Below, piece after piece: positions 43,583 through 56,866 of a DNA stretch of 64,000 bases. Location: positions 90,003,784 to 90,067,783 of the forward strand of contig OW804096.1 of the NCBI GenBank assembly GCA_942159475.1, read 5' to 3'. Every line of letters starts with the position of its first letter. Positions within the stretch are counted from its first letter, which is position 1. The notes beneath the pieces are model-generated. The model saw only the letters and a list, made by a program, of their open reading frames with translations, searched no databases and was not told where the DNA came from. The DNA is from Sthenelais limicola (Eukaryota; Annelida; Polychaeta; Phyllodocida; Sigalionidae). The position numbers and the translations under genes are program-made.

Positions 43583-44746
43583 CTAGGAATCAAATATAGG
43601 ATGTGTCTTATCCTGACAGTGTCGCCAAACATTTATAAGATCACCTGGCTGAAGTTGGTGGAGATGATGCCAACCATACGGTAGCAGACAAGTGACGCGA
43701 ATCCCTGTATTCACTAAGTGCTGTTTCCGCTTAAATATTACATTATATCCACCAACGGGGATGTTTGGTATTTTTAATCCAAACTTTGCCAATAATCCAA
43801 AATAAACATCCTCGAGAGGAAAGTACGGGATGTTGGGAGATACCTTTATCACCTTCTCCATGGTGTGATGGGACACATAGAAACCACTGCCAACGCAATA
43901 TGGAGGATAACCGTTGTTCGGATATTCGAGTAGAGTAACATACCACTTATTTCTTGGATCACGATAAACATAATTCCAGAGGACACACTCGCCAAAGAAC
44001 CCATGCAAAAGTTTTGATCCATTTGTTTGTAGCATGTGCAACGCTCGTGGTACATTGAAAAAGCTATCATCCGCTGTGCGAAATATAAACCTTGCTTCAT
44101 TACACTTTCTCTTAACCCAGTGGTAACCACCTATCACTTTAGTGGAAAGGTTATAGTAGGAATCTATAAAGTCATCCTGTTGTATGTCACCATATAAATA
44201 ACTTTCCTTTTTTAAAATATCCTGCTCCTGCCTGCTCCATCCTGTTCCGAAAAGGAAAATCGATTTAACACCAGTCTTGGCTTTAGGACCGGTGAGGCTG
44301 CCCCACGTACTTCTTAAGACTTTGCGGGCATGCTCATTTGTTGGGACAGAAGTAATGAGAATAAGTAAATCTACTCGATCGCCCCCCTTACATACATTCG
44401 CCTCAATAATAGGCAGGAATGTATAAGCATAACATCCATTGCACGTCTCTCGTCTCCGTTCAGTGGGATAGTTTCTTCTCCTCAGTTCCGAAATGGGTGA
44501 GTGCATTACGATTCTGGGCACATTTTCTCCAATTTCTGTCCAGTTTCGCAGTACTCCACCAGAACTCTTGAGCTGCCAATGCACACGGCCAAATGTCACA
44601 TCTTCTTCCTTTGGAGCCTGTAAAATAGGGACGTCCTTGATGAACCTGTTTTCTCTATCTTTTCCCAGGAGAATCTTTATGCAAATAAAGGTGAGAACTG
44701 TAATACCTGCCCAATAGAAGCAAGTATAAGGTGTTAATCTTTTCAT
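43583..44746 (-). CDS. GT31 beta-1,3-glycosyltransferase (type II Golgi protein)
   Basis: 387 residues on one uninterrupted exon. A short cytosolic N terminus is followed by a membrane anchor (YWAGITVLTFICIKILLG) and a stem. The galactosyltransferase GT31 domain shows LLILITSVPTNEHARKVLRSTWG, GDIQQDDFIDSYYNLSTKV, the metal-binding region TADDSFFN (usually TDDDVF), PPYCVGSGFYVS and LEDVYFG. It should transfer a hexose in beta-1,3 linkage to glycoprotein or glycolipid acceptors in the Golgi. The DDS form of the DXD motif is a variant, so activity or specificity may differ. No stops, so probably a functional host gene; it lies beside LINE debris on its 3' side. Confidence 0.88.
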   Translation of the reverse strand: MKRLTPYTCFYWAGITVLTFICIKILLGKDRENRFIKDVPILQAPKEEDVTFGRVHWQLKSSGGVLRNWTEIGENVPRIVMHSPISELRRRNYPTERRRETCNGCYAYTFLPIIEANVCKGGDRVDLLILITSVPTNEHARKVLRSTWGSLTGPKAKTGVKSIFLFGTGWSRQEQDILKKESYLYGDIQQDDFIDSYYNLSTKVIGGYHWVKRKCNEARFIFRTADDSFFNVPRALHMLQTNGSKLLHGFFGECVLWNYVYRDPRNKWYVTLLEYPNNGYPPYCVGSGFYVSHHTMEKVIKVSPNIPYFPLEDVYFGLLAKFGLKIPNIPVGGYNVIFKRKQHLVNTGIRVTCLLPYGWHHLHQLQPGDLINVWRHCQDKTHPIFDS

Positions 44747-46009
44747 AGTTCAATTCCCAGTGTAGACTATACCATGATTTCGGTGCGGAACGCCCTCATC
44801 CGTAGGAATTCAGATTGACTCTAGGCTATAGTATATACGTCCCCTTGGCCTTGCCCCAGACTAGGGGGGTCGGGGGTCGGGGAACCAAGGCCAGCGACGT
44901 GGGCTAGCACTAACTAGGCTAGCTTAATCCATCCCACATAAATAGTTACATTTTGCTTAAAGTTAGGTACCGGTACCTTCATTCAATGTTAGTCGTATAA
45001 TCCGGTTTGATCTAGGCTTAGGTCAATTCACGAATAATAATCGTGCGCCTGGGCCTAGGATCAATTTGTAACTGGGATATGAAAAGCCATGCAGTTGGGA
45101 TATCATTCCGCGAGGAATGAACCAAGACTACGAAATTATAAGAGACGGCTTTTTAGAGTGTTCCCCAAAAGACGTCGGCACATTGGCAAAAGCCGACGTC
45201 TGCTCCTTTCACGTCGGTCATGTTGGCCGACGTCGACGTCGACGTCACCTCCAACGTCAACGTCAACGACAAGAGCCTTCGGTTGAGGCCTCTCTAGCCC
45301 GGGCTCCCGGACCCTAACCGACAGAGCTAGCTATGAGCAACAAACCAAACTCTTGAGCGAGAGAGTCTGAGCCTCTCGGGCTATGGCCTCTCCAGCAGAA
45401 AAACAGATCACATTGAAAAAAGGATCCGAAGAAGAGAGATCAATTTAAAGGATTAAATTAATTAAAAGCCCCAATTTTACATGTAGGCCTAGGCCTATGG
45501 ACTGAGAGCTTATTTTTAAATAATGTTATTATTACCGGTATTAGCCTATAGTGGAGGCTAGTGGATGCATAGGCTAAAATGTTGATTTAAATAGTTAACA
45601 TTAGGCTTAGGTTTTGTTATTGTTTATTCCTCAGCCCCGCCCCTCTCGCACTGCCCCCCCCCCCCCCCCCAGGAAAACCCAAACCCAAGAGGTGCATAAA
45701 TAGGGTGCATTAATTAAGGTAAAGCGAACCATTTCGTCTTCATCTTGATTTCCCATTATTAAAAAAATAGCAACAAACCATTCAAACTTCAAATGAACAT
45801 TAGAGTGGGTCAGCTTCCTATGGCACATGAATTAATTATATTACTATGCATATTAATACCAATGGTCTCCATGGAAATATCATGTAGAGTTGGTTCGCTT
45901 TACCTGACATTTCATATAAAGCGAACCACCACTTAAGATAAACCGAACCATGTGGTTTGCTTTACCTGATATGAGAAAAAAATATATAATAAGTTAGGCC
46001 ATCATCTAC
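44747..46009. other. Upstream region: GACGTC cluster, C-run, GGTAAAGCGAACC motifs
   Basis: Upstream of the glycosyltransferase no clear TATA box was seen. Near 45172-45270 GACGTC and CGTCGG motifs cluster, including GACGTCGACGTCGACGTC. A C homopolymer of about 20 lies at 45652-45670. From 45718 to 45969 the motif GGTAAAGCGAACC and its inverse occur about five times. No gene supported. Confidence 0.5.
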
Positions 46010-49000
46010 CCCAGTTACCTCTACCCCCACACACCTTTACCCCAGTTACCTCTACCCCCGCACACCTCCACCCCAGTCACCTCTACCCCCACACACCTTT
46101 ACCCCCAGGGGGAGCCCCACACATCTCTACCCTCACCCACATCTACCCCAACATATCTCCCCTTCCCCCTACCACACTCCCACACACCCCTCCCCCCTCA
46201 CTTCCCTAACCCATACCCATTCACTTACTTTCACCCCTGTAATCTCTAACCCCCCTCCCCTCCCCCCACATCTCTACCCTTCACTTCTACCCCCGCACAC
46301 CTCTAACCCCAGTTACCTCTACCCCTGCACACCTCTACCCCCAGTTACCTCTACCCCTACACAACTCTACCCCAGTTACCTCTACCCCCACACAACTCTA
46401 CCCCAGTTACCTCTACCCCCACACACCTTTACCTCAGTTACCTCTACCCCCGCACACCTCCACCCCAGTCACCTCTACCCCCACACACCTTTACCCCCAG
46501 TTACCTCCACCCCTACACATCTTTACCCCCAGTCACCTCTACCCCCACAGATCTTCATCCCAAGTTACCTCTACCTCCACACACCTTTATCCATGGATAT
46601 TTCTACACACACACACATCTATCCCTAGTTATCTCTACCACCCACATATCTACTCCCAGTTACCTCTACCCCCCCCCCCCCCCACACACACACACATCTA
46701 CCCCCAGTTACCTCTACCCCCACACAGCTTTACTCCCAGTAACCTCTACCCCCACACACATCTACCCCCAGTTATCTCTACCCCTCACATATCTACCCCC
46801 AGTTATCTCTACCCCTCACATATCTACCCCCAGTTACCTCTACCCCCACACACATCTACCCCAACACACCTTTACTCCCAGTAACCTCTACCCCAACACA
46901 TGTCTACCCCCAGTTATCTCTACCCCCACACATATCTACCCCCAGTTACCTCTACCCCCACACACCTTTACCCCCAGTTACCTCTACTGCCCCCCCCAAA
47001 CATCTGCCCCCAGTTACCTCTACCCCAACACACCTTCACCCCCAGTTACCTCTACCCCCCCCACACACTTCTACCCCCAGTTTCCTCTATCCCCAACACA
47101 CCTTCACACCCAGTTACCTCTACCTCCACACACCTTTACCCAGTTACCTCTACCCCCACACACCTTTACCCCCAGTTACCTCTACCCCCCCCCCCCCACA
47201 CACACACATCTACCCCAGTTACCTCTACCCCAACACACCTTCACCCCCAGTTACCTCTACCCCCCCAAACATCTACCCCCAGTTACCTCTACCCCCACAC
47301 ACAACTACACAACTACACAACCTCTACCCTCCTCCCACACACAACTAACCCCAGTTATCACTACCCCCCTCCTACACACATCTACCCCCAGTTACCTCTA
47401 CCCCCACACACATCTACCCCCAGTTACCTCTACCCCCACACACATATACCCCCTGTTACCTCTCCTCCCACATACATATACCCCCTGTTACCTCTACCCC
47501 CACACACCTTAACCCCAAGTTACTTCTACCCCCAGTTACCTCTACCCCTACACACAACTACCCCCAGTAAACTCTACCCCCTCCCACACACAACTAACCC
47601 CAGTTACCTCTACCCCCCACACACATCTACCCCAAGTTACCTCTACCCCCACTTACCTCTACCCCCAGTTACCTCTACCCCCAGTTACCTATCCCCCCAA
47701 CACATCTTCCCACCAGTTACCTCTACCTCGATACACCTTTACCAAGTTACCTCTACCCCCCACACACATCTACCCCCAGTTACCTCTACCCCCACACATA
47801 TATTCCCCCTGTTACCTCTACCCCCACACATATATACCCCCTGTTACCTCTACCCGCACACATATATTCCCCCTGTTACCTCTACCCCCACACATATATA
47901 CCCCCTGTTACCTCTACCCCCACACACATCTACCCCAACACACCTTTCCTCCCAGTAACCTCTACCCCAACACATGTCTACCCCCAGTTATCTCTACCCC
48001 CACACATGTCTACCCCCAGTTACCTCTACCCCCACACACCTTTACCCCCAGTTACCTCTACTGCCCCCCCCCCCCCAAAACATCTGCCCCCAGTTACCTC
48101 TACCCCAACACACCTTCACCCCCAGTTACCTCTACCCCCCCCCCCCCCCCACACTTCTACCCCCAGTTTCCTCTATCCCCAACACACCTTCACACCCAGT
48201 TACCTCTACCTCCACACACCATTAACCAGTTACCTCTACCCCCACACACCTTTACCCCCAGTTACCTCTACCCCCCCCCCCCCACACACACACATCTACC
48301 CCAGTTACCTCTACCCCAACACACCTTCACCCCCAGTTACCTCTACCCCCCCAAACATCTACCCCCAGTTACCTCTACCCCCACACACAACTACACAACT
48401 ACACAACCTCTACCCTCCTCCCACACACAACTAACCCCAGTTATCACTACCCCCCTCCTACACACATCTACCCCCAGTTACCTCTACCCCCACACACATC
48501 TACCCCCAGTTACCTCTACCCCCACACACATATACCCCGTTACCTCTCCTCCCACATACATATACCCCCTGTTACCTCTACCCCCACACACCTTAACCCC
48601 AAGTTACTTCTACCCCCAGTTACCTCTACCCCTACACACAACTACCCCCAGTAAACTCTACCCCTTCCCACACACAACTAACCCCAGTTACCTCTACCCC
48701 CCACACACATCTACCCCAAGTTACCTCTACCCCCACTTACCTCTACCCCCAGTTACCTCTACCCCCAGTTACCTCTACCCCCAACACATCTTCCCACCAG
48801 TTACCTCTACCTCGATACACCTTTACCAAGTTACCTCTACCCCCCACACACATCTACCCCCAGTTACCTCTACCCCCACACATATATTCCCCCTGTTACC
48901 TCTACCCCCACACATATATACCCCCTGTTACCTCTACCCCCACACATATATTCCCCCTGTTACCTCTACCCCCACACATATATACCCCCTGTTACCTCTA

Positions 49001-50487
49001 CCCCCACACATATATATACCCCCTGTTACCTCTACCCCCACACATATATACCCCCTGTTACCTCTACCCCTACACACCTTTACCCTAAGTTACTTGTACC
49101 CCCAGTTACCTCTACCCTCCTCCCACATACAACTAACCCCAGTTATCACTACCCCCGCCTCCCACACACTTCTACCCCCAGTTTCCTCTATCCCCAACAC
49201 ACCTTCACACCCAGTTACCTCTACCTCCACACGCCATTACCCAGTTACCTCTACCCCCACACACCTTTACCCCCAGTTACCTCTACCCCCCCCCCCCCAC
49301 ACACACACACACATCTACCCCAGTTACCTCTACCCCAACACACCTTCACCCCCAGTTACCTCTACCCCCCCAAACATCTACCCCCAGTTACCTCTACCCC
49401 CACACACAACTACACAACTACACAACCTCTACCCTCCTCCCACACACAACTAACCCCAGTTATCACTACCCCCCTCCTACACACATCTACCCCCAGTTAC
49501 CTCTACCCCCACACACATCTACTCCCAGTTACCTCTACCCCCACACACATATACCCCGTTACCTCTCCTCCCACATACATATACCCCCTGTTACCTCTAC
49601 CCCCACACACCTTAACCCCAAGTTACTTCTACCCCCAGTTACCTCTACCCCTACACACAACTACCCCCAGTAAACTCTACCCCCTCCCACACACAACTAA
49701 CCCCAGTTACCTCTACCCCCCACACACATCTACCCCAAGTTACCTCTACCCCCACTTACCTCTACCCCCAGTTACCTCTACCCCCAGTTACCTCTACCCC
49801 CAACACATCTTCCCACCAGTTACCTCTACCTCGATACACCTTTACCAAGTTACCTCTACCCCCCACACACATCTACCCCCAGTTACCTCTACCCCCACAC
49901 ATATATTCCCCCTGTTACCTCTACCCCCACACATATATACCCCCTGTTACCTCTACCCCCACACATATATTCCCCCTGTTACCTCTACCCCCACACATAT
50001 ATACCCCCTGTTACCTCTACCCCCACACATATATACCCCCTGTTACCTCTACCCCCACACATATATACCCCCTGTTACCTCTACCCCTACACACCTTTAC
50101 CCTAAGTTACTTGTACCCCCAGTTACCTCTACCCTCCTCCCACATACAACTAACCCCAGTTATCACTACCCCCGCCTCCCACACACATCTACCCCAAGTT
50201 ACCTCTACCCCCACACACCTTTACTCTCAGTTACCTCTACCCCCCACACACACACACACATCTACCCCCAGTTACCTCTACCTGCACACACCTTTACCCC
50301 CAGTTACCTCTACCCCACATACATATACCTCCAGTTACCTCTACCCCCAGTTACCTCTACCCCCAACACACCTTCCCACCCAGTTACCTATACCTCCATA
50401 CACCTTTACCCAGTTACCTCTACCCCCCCACACATCTGCCCCCAGTTACCTCTACCTCCACACACATATATACCCCCTGTTAAAATG
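46010..50487. repeat. CTACCCCCAGTTAC minisatellite with about 1-kb higher-order units
   Basis: Nearly 4.5 kb built from short units of the type CAGTTACCTCTACCCCCACACACA, with variable spacers (CACATCTACCCC, CATATATACCCCCTGTTAC). Blocks recur at about 1,074 bp (46900 and 47974) and 1,017 bp (49094 and 50111), showing higher-order duplication. The proline/serine/tyrosine-rich frames seen through the array follow from the repeat and are not genes. The plus strand is almost free of G. Confidence 0.9.
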
Positions 50488-53224
50488 ATTTTGTGTTCTT
50501 ATCATAGCTCAGTCACCTCTATGGAACCTTTTGAGGCAGTAGTTTTCTTTCCACAGCAATTCGAAATATAGGTCCAAAGTATTCAACAAATCGGGAAAAG
50601 AGGATGTCATCTAGAGGGGAAATATGCACATAATGCCAAAATCTGCATATAGTTTCTTCAATTCTGTTATTATTCGTCACAAAATAATAGGATACATGCA
50701 TATAGGAATCAGAAAATTAATATACATTCAACATTAATCATATACACATAAGCTTTTATCAGAGATGGCACTGCAAAAAAAGCAAAATTCACTGAATTAC
50801 TATCTGCATAAATGAAACACAAATCACCTAAAATGGCCTATAATTATACATTCAATTTGTAAAATTATTACATGGCCATGTGCAATGATGTGATTTTTTT
50901 GACAAATAGACATATCACACTTCAAAATAAAATCTATTGAAACAATATGAATAAATTATCATTTTTTCTTGAGGCTCTCTATAAATAATATATCTGTTTT
51001 GGGCACAAATGTCATCTAGAGGGGAAAAATATTAAAATGATGAATTTTTGCATTCATAAGCATTGCTGCATCAAAATGTAATATTCACAAGGATTTTGTA
51101 CTGAAATAAATCATGCAGTCTTTAATGACTATTTTCTCCTAACTACTTATGAAAAAAACTGGTGAACATTTTTATTTTTGCCTGCTTTAATTAATTTATT
51201 TTTTTAAAACAGAACAGTCTAAGAAAAGCCTATTATCATGATTAACCACATTTGCCATCTGCTGAGTCATAAAAAAATCTGTATTATTATCAATAATATT
51301 GTTATTATTGTCAATAATATTGTCAATAATTTTTCATAAATCACTTCATCTAAAATCATGTCATCTAGAGGGGAAAAATTGAGTTTGCAATAATTGAAGC
51401 CCAAACACCATGTACTATCATACACATTTTCCAAGAAGGGAGATCATGTATAACAATCTGATGCATGTATTTTGTGTATTATTCATCTGAGAAAGAAGGG
51501 TTGGGAGGCGGGGGGGGGGTATTTTACATGGGGTTTAATTATGGCAGATGCCTTCCATGTTTGTTGCCATTGCCAAGTCATGTGACTTGTGGTGACACAT
51601 ACGGACCACAACTCACCGAGCTACTTGTAGTGGTAAACATATATAGTGGTATAGTGGTATAACTTGAGTGGACACAGTCGTTTAGTCTTTCAATTCATTT
51701 GAGACATAGTGTTGTATAAAACAAAATGTTGAGTATTGTAGGAGGCTTTGCTTATGAGCCTGAATATGCCATGGATAGATGTGGAAAAAGGTGTTAAATC
51801 TACTGGGGATTATTTAAGTTTAATGTGTCCAGGCCCACTGCTGTCACTCCTGAAATCGTGTACTCATGAGTGCTAAAGAGTTTGACAAAATTTTGTTCTG
51901 CTAGTTGAAAACGTGAACTGATTCTCTTCAAATTAAATTTGTTAGACTTTGCATTATGTCCCCTATATGTATGTAAAATTCTGGTTCATTAAATCTTGAG
52001 CAAGTATAATTTTCAGCGATTATGAGGGGGCAGCTTGCGGTGACTGAGATTGTTTGTTTACATGTAATGTCACCCCTGCTAGGGTGGTCCTGATCAAAGA
52101 GAGTGAGCATGAAACCCTATCAAGTATGTCTGTGATTGAAAAATGGACCGCCTCAAACATGCTAGTAACAACATTAAAACAAATAGAGGATCCTGAATAA
52201 CAAAAGAAGTTACTACACATGTACACATTTAGATAATTATATTTATGACATCTATACTATGTTTAGGTCTGAACAAGCATATTCTGTAAACCCAGACTTC
52301 ACTGTATATTTGTATTGAGTTGAAAATCGTTGTAGTCCCACTTCTTTGGTTCGCAAATTGAATAATTTAGAATACATTTATTTCAATTCATTTTTCTGAT
52401 CTATTGTATGGACCACATTATATGGGTACATAATTACACATTATTTGTCAGAAATCAGTATTTCCAGGGAATTGCTGAAGTTTCACTGAAAAAATGTTAC
52501 CATGGCAACAGAAGTCAAGAATAGTTGATTTCCAGAAAGGTTCAATATCTTAATTTAATAAGCATACCAAAATCTATCACTGTTCCAAATTTCATGTTTT
52601 AATACCAATTTGAACAATTCTTGCACCAATCTATCTTCAGTGATGAGTTTACTTTTCCCCTCCAGATGAAATTGTCCCCTCTAGATGACATGTATCCTAA
52701 TGCTGATACTTCATTGGAAAAAATTGCTCAATATAAATATTTTGGCATAAATAGGGTGGAAAAACCTAAATCTCTATATATGTTATAGTTTTTTTGGCGA
52801 AAATGTTTTTCATTAATGCTACAGAGCATGGAAATGATTTCCCCTCTAGATGACATTGGGCAGTTCCACCACCTTTCAGCCGGCCATATTACTGTCCGTT
52901 TGATTGGCATGATCACATGTGCTCTATACTTAATCATGGTTATTATTAAATATGCAGTGTTTTATCATTTTGAAATGGGATTTCATGAATATCTCATATA
53001 ATTTTGGAATTAAGTCACATTGAATGTAATTTTTCCCCTCTAGATGACATTGGGATTTTATAAATAAAAATAAAAATCGGAATAGGACCAAAAGTGTTAA
53101 AATTGTGTTCTCTTACTTGTTTCTAGCTCCAGAAATAAAAATTAGAACAATAATGATAAAAAATTGTAAGTTTAAGCCATTTAATTTCTAAACTGGGTCA
53201 TAGGCCAAATGGTGTCAAAAATAT
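50488..53224. mobile_element. 2.7-kb segment splitting the minisatellite
   Basis: Non-satellite DNA between two parts of the array. The flanks both read ATATATAC(C/A)CCCTGTTA, so the segment appears inserted. It carries ATGTCATCTAGAGGGG at 50604, 51009 and 51358, and the inverse CCCCTCTAGATGACAT at 52676, 52841 and 53035 (plus a weaker copy near 52658). Three face one way on the left, three the other way on the right. This subterminal arrangement resembles transposase binding sites of a non-autonomous DNA transposon. No transposase and no clear terminal inverted repeat. Short frames here are not credible. Confidence 0.5.
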
Positions 53225-53507
53225 GGAAATGGCCATATATACACCCTGTTACCTCTCCTCCCACACACATATACCCCAAGTTACCTCTACCCCCACACAC
53301 CTTTACCCCCAGTTACCCCTACTCCTACACACTTCTACCCCCACACACCTTACTCCCAGTTACCTCTACCCCCGCACACCTCCACCCCAGTCACCTCTAC
53401 CCCCACACACCTTCATCCCCAGTTACTTCTACCCCTAGTTACCCCTATCCCTTCACACTTCTACCCCCAGTTACCTCTACCCCCACACACCTTTACCCCC
53501 AGTTAAT
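53225..53507. repeat. Second block of the CTACCCCCAGTTAC minisatellite
   Basis: About 280 bases with the same unit as 46010-50487, including TTACCTCTACCCCCACACACC and GTTACCCCTA variants, right of the 2.7-kb segment. Confidence 0.85.
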
Positions 53508-56500
53508 ATTAATTTGGGTATTAAAATGTAGCCTGTGAAACCAGCACTGTTCCAAGTCTCCCTTGACTCCCCTGCTGACCAAAAGTAGGGCCCCGATGCT
53601 GAAAGAAAATCATTTTCTGGCCATATTTTGAGGCTCAGCTTATGGCCTATTACGCCTGTCAGCTCTATGTACAGAGTAGGGAATACCCCCCCCCCCCCCC
53701 ACACACACACACACTTGAATCCTGTTTTCCATTTTGTATAAGCCCCATTTTCCAAATCCCGCAGGTTTTTAATTTGCAATCCTGTTTTTCTATATATATG
53801 CAATCCCTACCTGGAATAATTAAATCTGGCTCTGAATCCCTTTCGAGAATCCCGTAGACCCTTAATTTTAAATCCTAAATCCCGATTTAAAATAGGCCCC
53901 AATCCCGATTCCCAAAAAGGTATTCCCTACCCTGAATGTTTAGGCCTAGGCGTATATATATGGATGGTAAATCTTAGAACAATCTATTAGGTGGCACAGC
54001 ATTACTAATGCACACAAAAAAGTGTGGAGAATGAAAATGAATAGGTTGGGGATAGGTTTTTATGATAAAACATGTTGTTTCAGGTAAAGCGAACCGGTTC
54101 AAGGGCATCCTCCAGAAAATTGGGAAACTTATTAATCATTTAGCGCATTATGGAGATCAAAAGAGAGAAGTATACTATATATAAAAGCGATAAACTAATT
54201 ATCCTGTAAACCTATTCATAGCAAATTGTGATCTTTTTTTAAGATATACTCCCTAAATAATTTTGTTAGAATCGTTGATTCTTGGGCATTGGTGGCGCCC
54301 CCTACTGTGGCTTAACGGCAGTGTTACCCATAAAACCCTACTACTTCCTTCTTCTCCAAAACCTTCAAAACCCAAACATCTTGATTCCCACCCACCCAAC
54401 TCCTCAATAAAACACAACACAGCCGTTAAACAAATACTATTTATTCTCAAACAATTGTAACATATCATCAAATCTTTAACAAACATTGTAAATGTCGAGT
54501 CGCGACATAATAATTTCAATCTATCAATTATTATAAATCTTGACATCATTGTATAAAGATGTATGTATGTATAGGTTTTTATTTCCGGAAGTGTACATTT
54601 TCAATAATATAACAAATTTCAACACCGAAAAAGGGGGTGGGTCTCCTCTATGAAACCATAGATCTTCCTGAGGGCCCCCTTTGGAAAAAATGGAGTTACG
54701 TTATTAAATTTATACAGTAGTAGTTGATATATAGATTGATGCTGCGATTACATTAATGATTTGTTATATATACAACATTATAATATAAATAAAAATGTTG
54801 TCGCCCAAGCTCCGCCTCACTATATATTATTAATTTAACTCATCATCTCTCAATTTATTTACTTATGATAAATCATTCATTTATCTTGGGAAGTCACTAA
54901 TGCTATTACTCATTTCTACACGTTCACACATTAACATATGAGACCACCAGCCGACCAGGTGGTGGCAAGTTAGTGTGGGATAAATTTATTTTTCTTTAAA
55001 GAGTTTTATTTCTACTGAGTAAGCCGTATACCTGGCCCTGTTGCACCTGCCGTCCATAGCTAAACTGTGCATCGCTAACGCCGCAGTGTTGCACCAAAGT
55101 TTGCGCTGCGTTGAATAGGTTTGTGTTTCGCTAACTTAGGCAAGTGGCTGAGTGCTCTGGAGTGCTTCCATATCGATTCGTCTATCACTGCGTTAATGTT
55201 CTCGCCACATTAATTATATTGCTGCGTTAATGTTATTGCCGCTCTAATGTTGTAGCAGCAGTGTTAATGATATCCCTCCGTTAATGTGTAATCCAGTCAT
55301 GGCCCTATAGTATAAAAGGTGCCTCTTCCCAGTCAGTCAGTAGGGCGCTTCATATCTAACACAGCGTTAATGTTATGCCGAAAAAAGGCCTTAAATTGTA
55401 GTTTGTGTAGTTTTTGCAGTGAAGAAAACGTACATATAGATGTACAAGCATTGTAAAGACGGGGTTGTGTGCACGCATGCCCCACGTGAGTTGGGGATTT
55501 TTATTTCAACCAAGGAAAAGATGGTTCCCCCTCCCCTCCTCCCATACTAATTATTGTACAGGACTCAGAAGTGCGTAAGTTGTGTAAGTTAGAAGACGTT
55601 GAAATTGATTTCTGCGAGCCTATACGGCCGATCGATCTTCCTTCAATATTCCATTGTTTTACATTTTAATATTATCCATGCAAAAACATTCTCCCAAAAT
55701 TACCCATGAAACGTATTTCCCCCCAAAATAAATACTAACCCAAGAAATCTACCAAATTATACTTAGATATGCCTATTATTTATCATTTTGCACCAACATT
55801 TACTTGAAGAGAGAGCTGCTGACCGTCAATTATCTGTAGCCCTGAACCATAAGCCAGATCTCTACGGATTTGCAGATGAGCTTGTATTTTTCACTGTCAC
55901 AGGAGGAGGTGCGGTCGGATGGATGTCGATGGTTTAGAGTGTAGCTGCTGTTGGTAGGCTTGATAGTTGAAGTAATGGTTATAGGCAACTTGTAGCGGTT
56001 TCTGTAGGGTGAAAGGGGTGTTGGTGTGTGGCTCTGGAGTGGTTGGGTCCGGATTCGTCACAGAGACCACTCCAGAGCCGATCCCACTCAAGCGAAGCCG
56101 AGAAATGTGGTGCACCAACCACGGCAGCCATCATACTTTTGCTGACCTAGTTTTGGGTGGTGTGAGTATAGGTTATCGGGAGTGCCCCACTCCAGCACTG
56201 TGCTGTCTCACACACAGACAGAGTATATCCTTCACTACTTTCCTTGTATGGAAGGAAAGGCTGGTCATACATTTCACTCATAATTCAAAAGGTTCACTTC
56301 AACTAAGTTGCATATGGAACTTCTACAATAGCCTATCGTCCGTAACTAAGTCCATCAACATTTGCTTTATATAATTCACATAACTGCACGCTCTTGTCCG
56401 CTCGGGGCGATTTTCAGGCAGTCCATAGAATAGATAACTTCTAGTACTAGGCCTATAGTGTGGAGGATAAGTGCATTTATTTAAGAGAATCGTTCACTTA

Positions 56501-56866
56501 ATGATTAAAGCTTGAAAGTTGGCATAAGTATATATAGTACCCTGAACATGTATATAAAAAGATAAGACCAGTTGACATTTAAAAAATCAAGATGGCGGCT
56601 GCAAATCAAGATCGCGTTTAATCAGATGACGGGATCACTCAGTCAATAAATCTATGTAACCTACCTATGTTTTGCAGCTACAAATATTATAGAGGCCCCG
56701 ATCCGCTGCCCTCCGAGTGTTTTATCCAAAGTCGGAACAATATTTATACATTGTAATTGAGGGTTATCGAGCCTATTTTTGCGCTGTTCAGCGGTGGCGT
56801 GTTCTGGAACTATTACCTTACTATGGATGTGTAAAGATTTTGTCTTTCAAGGTCACTGATATCATT
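53508..56866. other. Non-coding DNA with minor repeats
   Basis: No supported gene. GGTAAAGCGAACC recurs once at 54082-54094. GCGTTAATGTT-type strings recur several times between about 55190 and 55375. A perfect 14-bp hairpin lies at 56030-56079. A CCC run precedes a CA tract at about 53689-53714. Confidence 0.4.
56030..56079. other. Perfect 14-bp hairpin
   Basis: GGCTCTGGAGTGGT (56030-56043) and ACCACTCCAGAGCC (56066-56079) are exact inverse complements with a 22-base loop. The role is unknown; it may be a transposon relic or an RNA structure. Confidence 0.6.

Noticed and set aside
45089..45317. Short ORFs across the GACGTC cluster
   Set aside because: Arg-rich peptides come from the GACGTC/CAACGT repeats; no conserved domain.
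46900..50488. Long Pro/Ser/Tyr-rich ORFs (for example 352 codons at 46900)
   Set aside because: They follow from the CTACCCCCAGTTAC minisatellite; frames change with unit length and there is no non-repeat coding sequence.
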